This document shows, in pieces, positions 25,435 through 34,730 of a stretch of DNA of 64,000 nt. A program made the translations under genes and the position numbers. Origin of the DNA: Acidisoma sp965199065 (GTDB lineage: Bacteria > Pseudomonadota > Alphaproteobacteria > Acetobacterales > Acetobacteraceae); NCBI RefSeq assembly GCF_965199065.1, contig NZ_CBDAQN010000003.1, positions 1,736,001-1,800,000 of the forward strand, read 5' to 3'. Under the pieces are notes generated by a model. That model worked only from the letters and a program-made list of their open reading frames with translations, was not told the DNA's origin and ran no database searches. How positions within the stretch are numbered: position 1 is the first letter of the stretch; each line of letters begins with the position of its first letter.

Positions 25435-26138
25435 GCGGAGCCTCGCGTCAGCAGGACATACCGGGCGGCCATTTTCACCTCCTGAGCGGCGCGCGCCCGG
25501 CGGGCCGCTGCCTCGTCGTCCCCGCCCCAATGCTCCTCCTGGAAAAGCTCGTCCAGAACGGAGATCTGGAACGCGGCATCGGCCTCCAGAGCGCCCTCCA
25601 CGACCGCAAGCCCGAGCACCAGACTGCCCATTATCGGCACCATCACGCCCAGCCCGGCAAGGCCATGCGCGTCGTGCGATGCAACGGCCCGGGCGAGGGC
25701 GGCAAGTGCGTTCGGGTTCTGGTCGATGAGGCTTAAGCCCCGCGTAGCTGCCAGCATTGCGTCATACCGCCCGGCAGCCCAGTCGAGCCAAGGCTGCCAT
25801 GCCGCATTCTGGCGCTGGACAAGATCGGGCGGCTCCTCCGCGCGGTAGCAGAGCAGGTCGCTTCGGGCATAGGCCGCGATCGAAGTCGCGGTATCGGTGG
25901 GTGCGGGCGCGATCCGGAACGTCGCCGTCGCCGCTAGCTGCGTCAGCGGCAGATGGTTGGGAGTGATAGGCGCTCCGATCGGCGGCGAACGCCATTCGTC
26001 GGCAATAGCCACGGCGAGCGGCCGCTGGCCGATGAGCAACGTGTCGCCGCCCGGCAGGCGCATGGGTTTGTCGTCCAGCCGGATGATGTAGCCGTCGCCT
26101 TCCGCATCGACGTCCACCCGCTCCCAGAAGCGCTTCAT
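25431..26138 (-). CDS. ATP12-family F1-ATPase assembly chaperone
   Basis: A 235-residue protein matching the ATP12 chaperone family, which binds the F1 alpha subunit during ATP synthase assembly; outside mitochondria the family occurs mainly in alphaproteobacteria. Recognisable stretches are KRFWERVDV at the N terminus, the middle segment AYARSDLLCYRAEEP with WQPWLDW, and GSLVLGLAVVEG. It starts 2 bases after the AsmA stop and overlaps acyP. Confidence 0.88.
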   Translation of the reverse strand: MKRFWERVDVDAEGDGYIIRLDDKPMRLPGGDTLLIGQRPLAVAIADEWRSPPIGAPITPNHLPLTQLAATATFRIAPAPTDTATSIAAYARSDLLCYRAEEPPDLVQRQNAAWQPWLDWAAGRYDAMLAATRGLSLIDQNPNALAALARAVASHDAHGLAGLGVMVPIMGSLVLGLAVVEGALEADAAFQISVLDELFQEEHWGGDDEAAARRARAAQEVKMAARYVLLTRGSA

Positions 26139-26140
26139 GG

Positions 26141-28780
26141 CTATTGGCCGTGCAAGAGTTGCTGGAGCAGGTTGATCGGCTTCCCGAGGAGGCCAGCATT
26201 GCCGCCATCCGGAGCCGGGCCAGCCTGCCCGTTGCGCGCCAGCACAAGCGCTGGGGCACAGGCCGGTGAAACGGGAGGCGCCCGATGCCTGCCGCCGACC
26301 AGGGACTGGAACAGCCCGTTGATCCCCTGACCTCCGTCCGGGCGCTCGCTGATGACCACGCTGCCGACCTTGCCCAGATGCGGGTCGGCAAAATAGCCGC
26401 TCACTGTGAGAGGCACGGTCAACTCGGTGCCGCCGAGGTAGAGATTGGGTTGCAGCGCGAGCGCCAGAGTCTCCTTGCCGAAATCGAGCGATCCGCTTCC
26501 CTGCAGCAGCAGGGCGGTCGTATCCAGCACGAGGGCGTTGACGGCGCCGACGCCGTTCGTCGCATCGATGCGGAGGGCGAGGCAGCGCAGTGGGATCTGG
26601 CCCGCCGCATTAAGCAATTCGGGCGGAATGACCCGCGCAGCATGAACGGCGGGACGGATTAGGGCGGCCAGCGCCTGGCCGTCGATGACGCCATTGACGG
26701 CCGCAATCCCGATGGATCCGTTCAAACTGGCCGCCAGCGCCTGCGTGGTCGTTCCCGAGCCGGTGAGGTTGGCGAAGACCTGCACCAACCCGTTGGCGGC
26801 GGTCGGCACTTGAAGAGCGCCGAGGAGCGGCGCGATGGCGAGGTTCGGGGCCTGCATCGCGAAGGAGGCGTGAGGCGTGGAGCCACGTGCATCGAACTGG
26901 CCGGCGGCGACCATTTCCCCGCCAGGGATGACGATGGAGGACGGCGCCACCGACAGCAGCCCGCGCAGCAGCGAAAGCTGCGTCACCAGCGCCCGGTATT
27001 CCAGACCGTCGAGCCGGACACTGGCGAAGGCGAGATTAACCTTTGCGTCGAAGGCTCGAAGGCTGGCGACCGGCAGTGGCAGGTTAGGGATGACCATGCG
27101 CTTGGGCGGCCCTGCCTGCGGCGCCGGAGACGGTGGCGGCAGTGCGGTTGCAGCGGGCGGGGGCGGTGGCAGGCCCGCGGGAACAGAGGCCGACGGTACG
27201 GAAGCGGCTGGTGTCGCGGCGGGAGGCGACAGTGCGAGCGCATCCAGATCGAGCCGGGCCGACCGAAGATCGGCCGTCACCATGGGTCGGGCGCCGTAAT
27301 CGATGCCGGCGGCCCCTTCGAGGTCGCCTGGCGTGGCTGTAAGGTCGAGCGAGGTGAGCAGCAGGCCCTGGCGCAAGCCCAGCGGCATGTCGCTGAGAAC
27401 GCCGGTGCCGGTCAGCGTCACCACCGGCGGCAGAGTTGTGCCCGCGAGCGGGGACAGGCGGCTGAGATCGGCGATCTGCGCAGCGACGTTGAGGTTGAGG
27501 CCGCGCAGAGCCCAGGGTTCGGCGATCGCCCCCTGAAGATGCAGGTTGGATTGAGCTGAGGTGAGCACGAGGTCGAGGGGCAGAGGCGTCTTCGGTTGCA
27601 GAAGGACGCCGAGCGGCCCGAGCGAGCCCGAGAGCGTGAAGGCGAGGCCGTTGCGCTCACCGAGGAGATCGACGGTCGCCGGCTGGTCCAGCGCAGGCGT
27701 CGTCATCGACAGGCTATCGAGCTTGAGGCCCGGCAACATCGCGCCGAGATCGGAGCCCTGGGCCTGAAGGCTAAGGTTGGTCGCGCCCGGCACGCCTTGG
27801 CCAGCATCGACGAGATGGGCACTCACCGTGATGCCGTGGATCGGCGGCAGGCTGACAAGTTGCGCCCGAACGCCAGCCGGCAGAAGCGGTGTCAGTGCCT
27901 CCAGCGCTGCGATAGAGCCATGAAGATCGAGCGCATACCCGCGTGCGTCGCGCGGGTCAGTGGCGGTCCCGGCAGCTTCCACCGAAGCGCCCTGCGTCGA
28001 GAGCGTGAGGTCCAGCGGCCAGATGCTATGGTCGGAGGGGTCCGTCAGGTGTGCAAAGGGGCCGGTGGTGCCGGACAACCCGACAGGCACGCCCTGCCAG
28101 ACGGCATCCACGGAGACGGTCATTGGTGCGGACGCAGGTGGGGTGGTCCCGCTGCCCTGAGCCGTCAATCTCGCATGCGATACAGCGAGGCTGGCGGACG
28201 TGCGGCTGGTTCCATCACGGTAGGTGAACTGCCCGTCGACGATCTCGAGACTGTCGATGGCGACGCGCCAAGGGCCGGCACTGCTGTTGACCGTCATTGG
28301 TGACGGGCTCGTCGGGCTACTGGGCGTTGCCGGCTGGAACAGCCAGTTCGCCCGCCCGTCGGCGGTCCGCTCAAGCAATACAGCGGGATGGCGCAGGACG
28401 AGAGCCTGAATTTCAAGCCGGTGTTGCAGCATCGGCAGGAGGGCAATGCGCGTCTCGATCTCGTCGATCCGCGCCATCTCGGGCGAGGACCCGCCAGGGA
28501 TGTTGGCGAGCCGCACATCCTGAGCTGTAAGGGTCGGCACCCAGGAGAGCTTGACCGCCAAGGGGCCGGCAAGGGTTACGTCGCGGCCTGTCGCCTGAGC
28601 GACAGCAGCGGCGATCTGGCTCTTGTAGGCATTGGGGTTGAAGGTCAGGAAGGCGACGAGGGCCGCCGCCACCGGCAGCACGATGACGATGAGGACGACC
28701 GCAATGAGAATCCGCCGTCCGGTGCGGCGGCGGCGCGGCAGGACAGGAGAGGAAAGGGGCGTATCAGGGGTATCGATCAT
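26141..28780 (-). CDS. AsmA family protein
   Basis: An 879-residue inner-membrane-anchored periplasmic protein of the AsmA family, related to bridge-like lipid-transfer proteins that maintain outer-membrane lipid balance. A basic N terminus is followed by one membrane segment (about residues 24-47), then FNPNAYKSQIAAAVAQATGRDVTL-like AsmA N-terminal sequence (given in part), a long repetitive beta-rich body with a Pro/Ala-rich insert in the middle, and an AsmA C-terminal region. Lipid transfer is family knowledge, not visible directly. It sits between mazG and the ATP12 gene. Confidence 0.85.
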   Translation of the reverse strand: MIDTPDTPLSSPVLPRRRRTGRRILIAVVLIVIVLPVAAALVAFLTFNPNAYKSQIAAAVAQATGRDVTLAGPLAVKLSWVPTLTAQDVRLANIPGGSSPEMARIDEIETRIALLPMLQHRLEIQALVLRHPAVLLERTADGRANWLFQPATPSSPTSPSPMTVNSSAGPWRVAIDSLEIVDGQFTYRDGTSRTSASLAVSHARLTAQGSGTTPPASAPMTVSVDAVWQGVPVGLSGTTGPFAHLTDPSDHSIWPLDLTLSTQGASVEAAGTATDPRDARGYALDLHGSIAALEALTPLLPAGVRAQLVSLPPIHGITVSAHLVDAGQGVPGATNLSLQAQGSDLGAMLPGLKLDSLSMTTPALDQPATVDLLGERNGLAFTLSGSLGPLGVLLQPKTPLPLDLVLTSAQSNLHLQGAIAEPWALRGLNLNVAAQIADLSRLSPLAGTTLPPVVTLTGTGVLSDMPLGLRQGLLLTSLDLTATPGDLEGAAGIDYGARPMVTADLRSARLDLDALALSPPAATPAASVPSASVPAGLPPPPPAATALPPPSPAPQAGPPKRMVIPNLPLPVASLRAFDAKVNLAFASVRLDGLEYRALVTQLSLLRGLLSVAPSSIVIPGGEMVAAGQFDARGSTPHASFAMQAPNLAIAPLLGALQVPTAANGLVQVFANLTGSGTTTQALAASLNGSIGIAAVNGVIDGQALAALIRPAVHAARVIPPELLNAAGQIPLRCLALRIDATNGVGAVNALVLDTTALLLQGSGSLDFGKETLALALQPNLYLGGTELTVPLTVSGYFADPHLGKVGSVVISERPDGGQGINGLFQSLVGGRHRAPPVSPACAPALVLARNGQAGPAPDGGNAGLLGKPINLLQQLLHGQ

Positions 28781-28806
28781 GGCGCCCCTTTACCACGCCG
28801 ACGACC

Positions 28807-29640
28807 TCAGTCGCCCGCCTGCGATGATGTTTCCGCGGATTTAACCGCCGCCCAATGCGCTTCCATTTCGGCCAGAGTGGCGTCTGTCGGTGGACGACCT
28901 TCGGCTGCAAGGCGGCGCTCGACAGCCTGGAAGCGCCGGGTAAATTTGGCGTTAGCGGCCCGTAGCGTCGCTTCGCTATCCAGACCTAGCTTACGGCACA
29001 GATTTGCCATGACGAACAGCAGGTCGCCCATTTCATCCGCCAGCCGCTCAGGGGCGGCGGACGCAATCTCGGCCTGCAGCTCTGCCACTTCCTCATCGAG
29101 CTTGGCGAAGAGGTCCGCGAGGTTCGGCCAATCGAAACCTACCCGCGCCGCGCGAGCCGACAGTTTCTGCGCGCGTGTCAGCGCCGGAAGCGTCACCGCG
29201 ACGCCGTCGAGCGCGCTGACCGCCGCCTTCTTCTTGGCGGCGCGTTCCTCGGCCTTCTGCGCCTCCCAGGCGATCGTCTGGCCGCGGGCGTCCCGCTGGG
29301 CGGCGTCGGCGAAGATATGCGGATGACGGCGGATCAGCTTGTCGGAGATGCTCGTGGCAACATCGGCGAAGGTGAAGGTCCCGGCCTCGGCCGCCATCTG
29401 GCTGTGGAAGACGACCTGCAGAAGCAGATCGCCAAGCTCATCCCGAAGCGCCGAGGTGTCGCCGGTCGCGATCGCCTCCGCGACTTCGTATGCTTCCTCA
29501 ATTGCGTAAGGGGCGATGGAGGCGTGGCTCTGCTCCACGTCCCAGGCGCAACCGCTCACCGGGTCTCGAAGACGCGCCATGATGTCGAGAAGAGCGCGCA
29601 GCTTCGCTTCAGGCTCGGGAGACCCAGCGACATCGTTCAT
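28807..29640 (-). CDS. mazG: Nucleoside triphosphate pyrophosphohydrolase MazG
   Basis: Hydrolyses (d)NTPs to NMP and PPi, clearing aberrant nucleotides. The 277-residue product has the two-domain layout of E. coli MazG. The N-terminal domain has EEAYEVAEAI and DELGDLLLQVVFH, and the C-terminal domain has EEVAELQAEI and DEMGDLLFVM. The start overlaps the nadK stop (ATGA). It belongs to the operon with the nitrilase and NAD kinase. Confidence 0.93.
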   Translation of the reverse strand: MNDVAGSPEPEAKLRALLDIMARLRDPVSGCAWDVEQSHASIAPYAIEEAYEVAEAIATGDTSALRDELGDLLLQVVFHSQMAAEAGTFTFADVATSISDKLIRRHPHIFADAAQRDARGQTIAWEAQKAEERAAKKKAAVSALDGVAVTLPALTRAQKLSARAARVGFDWPNLADLFAKLDEEVAELQAEIASAAPERLADEMGDLLFVMANLCRKLGLDSEATLRAANAKFTRRFQAVERRLAAEGRPPTDATLAEMEAHWAAVKSAETSSQAGD

Positions 29641-30470
29641 GCGGTGAACTGTTCCGTCAGGATGCGTTCCGAAAGCCCGTGATCGGGGTCGAACAGCACG
29701 GTCACGGACATGCTCCGCTCCTCGCTGACAGCGACCGAAACGACGCGCCGCACCTCGAAGCTATCGGCGACCGCCGCAACCGGGCGCTTATCCACATCCA
29801 GCACCTCGAAAAGGACATCGGCCGAACTCGGTAACAGGGCGCCGTGCCACCGCCTTGGCCGGAAGGCGCTGATCGGCGTCAGCGGCAGAAGATTGGCCGA
29901 CAGCGGCACGATCGGGCCATGGGCGGACAGGTTGTAGGCGGTTGAGCCGGCGGGCGTGGAGATGAGGATGCCGTCACAGATGAGCTCCGGGAGCCGCACC
30001 CGGCCATCCACCGAGATGCGAATTTTGGCCGTCTGCCGAAGCTGGCGGAGGAGGCTGACCTCATTGAGCGCGAGCGCCTCCTCGACGGCGCCGGTCTGAG
30101 TGACCGTGTGCATGCGCAACGGATGCAGCACCGCGCCCTGAGCGGCGCCCAGCCGCTCAGGGAGGGCCTCCTCGATGAAGCTGTTCATCAGAAAGCCGAC
30201 GGAGCCGCAGTTCATTCCATAGACGGGGATCGCACGGCCAAGAACGCTGTGCATCGTCTCGAGCATGAAGCCGTCACCACCGAGAGCGACGACGACCTGC
30301 GCCTCCTGCACCGGCAGGTTGCCGTAGCGGATCGACAGACGTTCCAGCCCCTCCTGCGCCTGCGGGGCGGTGGAGGCGACAAAGGCGATGCGGGACAAAG
30401 ACGTGCCGCCGAGGACCTGATCCAGTGCGAGCTGCCCGCTCGCCCGGTTAAGTGTCTGGGTGAGGCTCAC
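29637..30470 (-). CDS. nadK: NAD kinase
   Basis: Phosphorylates NAD to NADP. The 277-residue product has the diagnostic GGDG (residues 64-67, in VVALGGDGFML), the NE motif in ALNEVSLLR, and TPAGSTAYNLSA. GTG 30470 overlaps the nitrilase stop as GTGA, which supports this start. A longer upstream frame overlaps the nitrilase gene and is not used. Its 3' end overlaps mazG. Confidence 0.93.
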   Translation of the reverse strand: MSLTQTLNRASGQLALDQVLGGTSLSRIAFVASTAPQAQEGLERLSIRYGNLPVQEAQVVVALGGDGFMLETMHSVLGRAIPVYGMNCGSVGFLMNSFIEEALPERLGAAQGAVLHPLRMHTVTQTGAVEEALALNEVSLLRQLRQTAKIRISVDGRVRLPELICDGILISTPAGSTAYNLSAHGPIVPLSANLLPLTPISAFRPRRWHGALLPSSADVLFEVLDVDKRPVAAVADSFEVRRVVSVAVSEERSMSVTVLFDPDHGLSERILTEQFTA

Positions 30471-31303
30471 GCCAGCTTCCGATGCTCGAGCACCGGCATG
30501 TCGCGCCGCATTCTTTGGGTGATCGCCTGATCGACCCGCCCCGTCGCCCAGCCGATGCCGTCTGAGGCGCGAGCAGTCACCAGCCCCCATGGGTCGCAGA
30601 TGAGCGAATGTCCGTAGGTGACCCGTGGATCGTTGTTGCCGTCAAAGTGGCGCCCGTAGCAGGCCGGTGCCACCAGCCAGCACTGCGTTTCGATCGCGCG
30701 CGCTCGCAACAGAACCTCCCAGTGGTCGCGGCCAGTCTGGAGCGTGAAGGCCGCCGGCAGGAAGATGACCTCGGCCCCAGCCCGCCGCAGCTGCAGGAAG
30801 AGCTCCGGAAAACGGACATCATAGCAGATGGCAAGGCCGAAAGTGATGTCCTGCGCCCTGAACGTGACCACCCGGTCGCCGGCCCTGAAGACGGCGCTCT
30901 CGCGGTAGCCCTGACCATCCGGCGTCACGATGTCGAACAGGTGGATCTTGCGGTAGCGGGCGATCTCCTGCCCCTCCGGTCCGAATACGACCGTCGTGTT
31001 GTAGAGCCGGTCGCCCGCCAATTCGCCGATCGAGCCGCCATGCACGTAGATCTCGTTGCCGCGGGCGACTTCCCGCAGGAACTCGTACGCTTCGCCGCCG
31101 GCGGCGTTGGAGCCTTCGGGCGGCAACTCCTCGGCCTCACGAAACTTCGTCTCCCGGTCGCCGCCCAGGCAGGACCACATCTCGGGCAGGGCAATGAGCC
31201 TCGGCCGGCCGTCGGCGAGTACGCCCTGGATCAGCTCGCGCGCCTGGGCGATGTTCTGACGCTTGTCGGCCCCAGGGTTCATCTGGATCGCACTGATTCG
31301 CAT
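30467..31303 (-). CDS. Carbon-nitrogen hydrolase (Nit/omega-amidase family)
   Basis: A 278-residue nitrilase-superfamily amidase. The catalytic triad is Glu41 (LPEMW), Lys119 (RYRKIHLFD) and Cys160 (AICYDVRFPE). The KIHLFD and YDVRFPE wording is closest to the Nit1/Nit2 branch, which includes deaminated-glutathione amidase and omega-amidase, so a metabolite-repair role is likely. The substrate cannot be fixed from sequence. It overlaps nadK and lies 34 bases after the small membrane-protein gene. Confidence 0.88.
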   Translation of the reverse strand: MRISAIQMNPGADKRQNIAQARELIQGVLADGRPRLIALPEMWSCLGGDRETKFREAEELPPEGSNAAGGEAYEFLREVARGNEIYVHGGSIGELAGDRLYNTTVVFGPEGQEIARYRKIHLFDIVTPDGQGYRESAVFRAGDRVVTFRAQDITFGLAICYDVRFPELFLQLRRAGAEVIFLPAAFTLQTGRDHWEVLLRARAIETQCWLVAPACYGRHFDGNNDPRVTYGHSLICDPWGLVTARASDGIGWATGRVDQAITQRMRRDMPVLEHRKLA

Positions 31304-31337
31304 GTTGCGGCTATCGCTCCCTAGCGTGCGTGTCTGC

Positions 31338-31772
31338 TCAGTCGAAGCGCGGTTCGGCGCGGCTGCCCCGCGGTTCATCGCGCTCCCCACGGACGGGCCT
31401 GATCGACCGGATCGTCCGCGACGAGGGTGCGGGGCGGTCATCGTAATCATAGGGATCGTGCGCGGGCGGAACCGGCGGCCGGGTGACCGGCGACGCGGCG
31501 GCAGGGCGTGCGGGTGCGAGCGGGGTCGTGTCGTAGGCATCTTCGTCCGGGCGGAACGAATGGCGTGCGGGTTCGCCGAGACGCAGCGAGAGCGTACGGA
31601 TCTCGCCCTGAAGCTCATCCAGTCGCGCCTCGATGACATCAAGGCGCCCTTTGACCCCGATGACGCTGAACGGCATCAGCAGAAAAAGCAGCGCGTAGAG
31701 GATGGCGGGAACCAGGACGAGAATCGGCACCCACCAGGGAAGCCAGGGCGGAAGGGCGAATGGCATCGACAT
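31338..31772 (-). CDS. Small membrane protein of unknown function
   Basis: A 144-residue protein I do not recognise. It has an N-terminal membrane segment (about residues 8-34, rich in Pro, Trp, Leu and Val), then a short heptad-like stretch (about 40-68, RLDVIEARLDELQGEIRTL) that could form a coiled coil, and a disordered Pro/Arg/Asp-rich tail. It is the first gene of the nitrilase-nadK-mazG-AsmA operon. Divergence from the aminotransferase gene at 31910 places promoters for both directions in the 137-base gap. Confidence 0.65.
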   Translation of the reverse strand: MSMPFALPPWLPWWVPILVLVPAILYALLFLLMPFSVIGVKGRLDVIEARLDELQGEIRTLSLRLGEPARHSFRPDEDAYDTTPLAPARPAAASPVTRPPVPPAHDPYDYDDRPAPSSRTIRSIRPVRGERDEPRGSRAEPRFD

Positions 31773-31909
31773 GTGGCCTCTTTACCAGCAAAAGCGGCGC
31801 ACTGCGATGGAGTCGTAGCGACCCTTTTGGGTAGATCTGCGCACCGCATCGTGCCAAGCCAGCGCCAGAGCGAGTGCTCATTGCACAGCGAGTGAGAGAG
31901 CCTGCGACG

Positions 31910-33043
31910 ATGCTGCTGCTGATACCGGGTCCTGTGATGACCCATACCGACGTGCGCGCCGCCGCTAACCGGGACATCGCACCCTGGGATCACGACATCC
32001 GCGCCGAGATTGCCACGCTGCTGGCGCGGCTGCGGACCTTGGCTGGCGGGCAGGAAGGCGTTCATGTCGCGCTGCCGCTCCCGGGCTCTGGCCACTTCAT
32101 GGTCGAGGCGGCGATCCGCACCTTCGTGCCCCCGGAGCAAGACAGCTCTGTTGGCGGCATCCTGGTCCCCGCGACGGGCCAATATGCCGACCGCATGGTC
32201 CGGCTGGCGCGCGAGGCTGGCCGCCGGGTGGCGATCCTGCCTGCCTCGCTGACGGAGCCGCTGCCTGCCGCGGCGGTCGAAGCAGCCTTACGCGCGGACC
32301 CTGGCATCACCCATCTCGGCCTGGTCTACAGCGAGACGAGCACCGGCATCGTCCATGATCCGGAGGCGATCGGCGCCGTGGTCCGCGGACTCGGGCGGCG
32401 GATGATCCTGGACGCGGTCTCCGCCTTCGGGGCGCTGCCGATCGCGGTCGCCGATCATCCGGAGATCGACGCGCTGATCTTCACGCCGAACAAGTGCCTG
32501 GAAGCGCTGCCCGGGTTCAGCATGGCCGTATGCCCGGTCCAGCGATTGGAGGACTGCGCGGGGCAGGCCGGAAGCTGGTCCTTCGACCTCGCCGACATCT
32601 ACCAGAATGGCCTCACCAACGGCCCCGGTGCAGGCCGCTTCACGCCGCCGATCCAGGCCTTGGCGGCGCTCGGGACGGCGCTCGACCGGCTCGATGCGGA
32701 GGGCGGACGCGAAGCCCGCCTCGCGCGATACCGCGACAACATGTCGGCCTTGTATGATGGGATCGAAGGCCTTGGACTGCGGCCCTTCCTGCCGCGCGCC
32801 ATCCAGGGGCCAATCATCATGAACGTCCACGCTCCAGTTCAGCCGAGCTGGGACCTGCGCCGCTTCGTCGAGGCGCTGAAGCGGCGCGGCGTGCTGATCA
32901 GCAACTTCCGCAACACCGAAGAACCCAGCATGCGGATAGGAGCAATAGGGGCCATCACGCGGCACGACATCCTCCGCGCAGTGAAGGCGATGGGAGAGAC
33001 GCTCGACGAGCTTGGGCTGCGCCCGATGACGAGGGCCGCCTGA
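31910..33043 (+). CDS. PLP-dependent aminotransferase, PhnW-like (class V)
   Basis: A 377-residue fold-type I aminotransferase closest in pattern to 2-aminoethylphosphonate-pyruvate transaminase. The N terminus is MLLLIPGP, the PLP-phosphate region is GSGHFMVEAA, the PLP aspartate is Asp168 (LDAVSAFGA), and the Schiff-base lysine is Lys195 in TPNKCLEALPGF. No phosphonate gene lies nearby, so an alanine-glyoxylate or related activity is equally possible. The start is ATG 31910 behind GAGAGAG. It is followed after 2 bases by formate-THF ligase. Confidence 0.8.
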   Translation: MLLLIPGPVMTHTDVRAAANRDIAPWDHDIRAEIATLLARLRTLAGGQEGVHVALPLPGSGHFMVEAAIRTFVPPEQDSSVGGILVPATGQYADRMVRLAREAGRRVAILPASLTEPLPAAAVEAALRADPGITHLGLVYSETSTGIVHDPEAIGAVVRGLGRRMILDAVSAFGALPIAVADHPEIDALIFTPNKCLEALPGFSMAVCPVQRLEDCAGQAGSWSFDLADIYQNGLTNGPGAGRFTPPIQALAALGTALDRLDAEGGREARLARYRDNMSALYDGIEGLGLRPFLPRAIQGPIIMNVHAPVQPSWDLRRFVEALKRRGVLISNFRNTEEPSMRIGAIGAITRHDILRAVKAMGETLDELGLRPMTRAA

Positions 33044-33045
33044 CG

Positions 33046-34716
33046 ATGGGACATGACGAGGCTATCGCCCGAGCGGCGACACTCAGCCCGATCGGCGAGA
33101 TCGCGGCGAAAGCCGGCATTCCGGCCGAAGTGCTGGAACCCTACGGGCACTTCAAGGCCAAGATCGGGCTGGACTTCGTGGCCTCGCGCGCAACCCGCCC
33201 GCCAGGCCGGCTCGTGCTCGTCACCGGCATCAGCCCGACGCCCGCCGGCGAAGGCAAGACGACCACGACCATCGGTCTCGGCGATGCGCTGAACCGTCAG
33301 GGCACCCGGACGATGATTTGCCTGCGGGAGCCGAGCCTCGGCCCGTGTTTCGGCATCAAGGGCGGGGCGACGGGCGGCGGCCGGGCGCAGGTCGCGCCGA
33401 TGGACCAGATCAACCTGCATTTCACCGGCGACTTCCACGCCATCACCTCGGCGCACAACCTGCTGGCGGCGATGCTGGACAACCACCTGTTCTGGGACAA
33501 CCCGCTCGGCATCGATCCGCGCCGCATCCGGTGGCGCCGGGCGCTCGACATGAACGACCGCGCTCTCCGCTCCATCGTCGACGGCCTCGGCGGCGTCTCG
33601 AACGGCGCGCCGCGCGAGGATGGGTTCGACATAACGGTCGCCTCCGAGGTCATGGCGATCTTCTGCCTGTCGCGTGATCTCGACGACCTGCAGGAGAGGC
33701 TCGGCCGCATCGTCGTCGCCGAGCGCCGTGACGGGAGCGCCGTGACGGCGCGAGACCTGAAGGCCGACGGCGCGATGGCCGCACTGCTACGCGATGCGCT
33801 GGCGCCTAATCTGGTGCAGACCCTGGAGGGTTCGCCCGCCCTGGTGCATGGCGGCCCCTTCGCCAACATCGCCCATGGCTGCAACTCGGTGATCGCAACA
33901 CGACTGGGGCTGAGCCTCGCCGATGTCGTTGTGACGGAGGCGGGCTTTGGCGCGGATCTCGGCGGCGAAAAGTTCCTCGACATCAAATGCCGGCAGGCGG
34001 GGCTGGAGCCGGCCTGCGCCGTGATCGTTGCCACCATCCGGGCGCTGAAGATGCACGGCGGCGTGGCAAAGAACGCTCTCGGCACTGCGGATGTCGAGGC
34101 GGTGCGCAGAGGCGCTGGCAACCTGCTCCGCCACATCGAGAACATCGGCAAATTCGGTCTGCCCGTCGTGGTGGCGCTCAACCACTTCACCAGCGACACG
34201 GATGAGGAGCGCGGGGCGCTCGCCGATCTGCTGTCGCCGCTCGGGGTGACGCTCGTGCCCTGCACGCACTGGGCAGATGGCGCCGCAGGTGCTGCGGCGC
34301 TGGCCGAGACGGTGATCGAGCTTATCCGCCAGGACAATGCCCGTTTCGCGCCCATTTATCCGGATGCGATGCCGCTCGCCGAAAAGATCGAGACCGTCGC
34401 CCGGGAGATCTACCGGGCCGACGGCATCGACCTGACGCCCGCTGCGGCCAAGCGGCTGGCGGCCATCGAGGCGGCGGGTTACGGTCATCTTCCCGTCTGC
34501 ATCGCGAAGACGCAGTATAGCTTCAGCGCCGATCCGGCCCTGCTTGGCGCGCCGCTGGGCCATCGGCTTCCGGTGCGCGAGGTGCGGCTGGCGGCAGGAG
34601 CAGGATTTGTAGTGGCGCTTGCCGGCACGATCATGACCATGCCGGGCCTCCCGCGCGTGCCCGCCGCAGAGAGCATCGGGTTGGACGAGAGCGGGCAGAT
34701 CGTCGGACTTTTCTGA
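33046..34716 (+). CDS. fhs: Formate-tetrahydrofolate ligase
   Basis: ATP-dependent synthesis of 10-formyl-THF from formate, feeding one-carbon metabolism. The 556-residue product has the normal length, with the P-loop TPAGEGKTTTTIG and the conserved REPSLGPCFGIKGGA and NLHFTGDFHAI stretches. It is operonic with the upstream aminotransferase (2-base gap) and the downstream dehydrogenase (14-base gap with GGGAGG ribosome-binding site). The pairing could join glyoxylate/serine-type C1 flow to formate assimilation; this is inference. Confidence 0.95.
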   Translation: MGHDEAIARAATLSPIGEIAAKAGIPAEVLEPYGHFKAKIGLDFVASRATRPPGRLVLVTGISPTPAGEGKTTTTIGLGDALNRQGTRTMICLREPSLGPCFGIKGGATGGGRAQVAPMDQINLHFTGDFHAITSAHNLLAAMLDNHLFWDNPLGIDPRRIRWRRALDMNDRALRSIVDGLGGVSNGAPREDGFDITVASEVMAIFCLSRDLDDLQERLGRIVVAERRDGSAVTARDLKADGAMAALLRDALAPNLVQTLEGSPALVHGGPFANIAHGCNSVIATRLGLSLADVVVTEAGFGADLGGEKFLDIKCRQAGLEPACAVIVATIRALKMHGGVAKNALGTADVEAVRRGAGNLLRHIENIGKFGLPVVVALNHFTSDTDEERGALADLLSPLGVTLVPCTHWADGAAGAAALAETVIELIRQDNARFAPIYPDAMPLAEKIETVAREIYRADGIDLTPAAAKRLAAIEAAGYGHLPVCIAKTQYSFSADPALLGAPLGHRLPVREVRLAAGAGFVVALAGTIMTMPGLPRVPAAESIGLDESGQIVGLF

Positions 34717-34730
34717 GGGAGGCTCACCGC

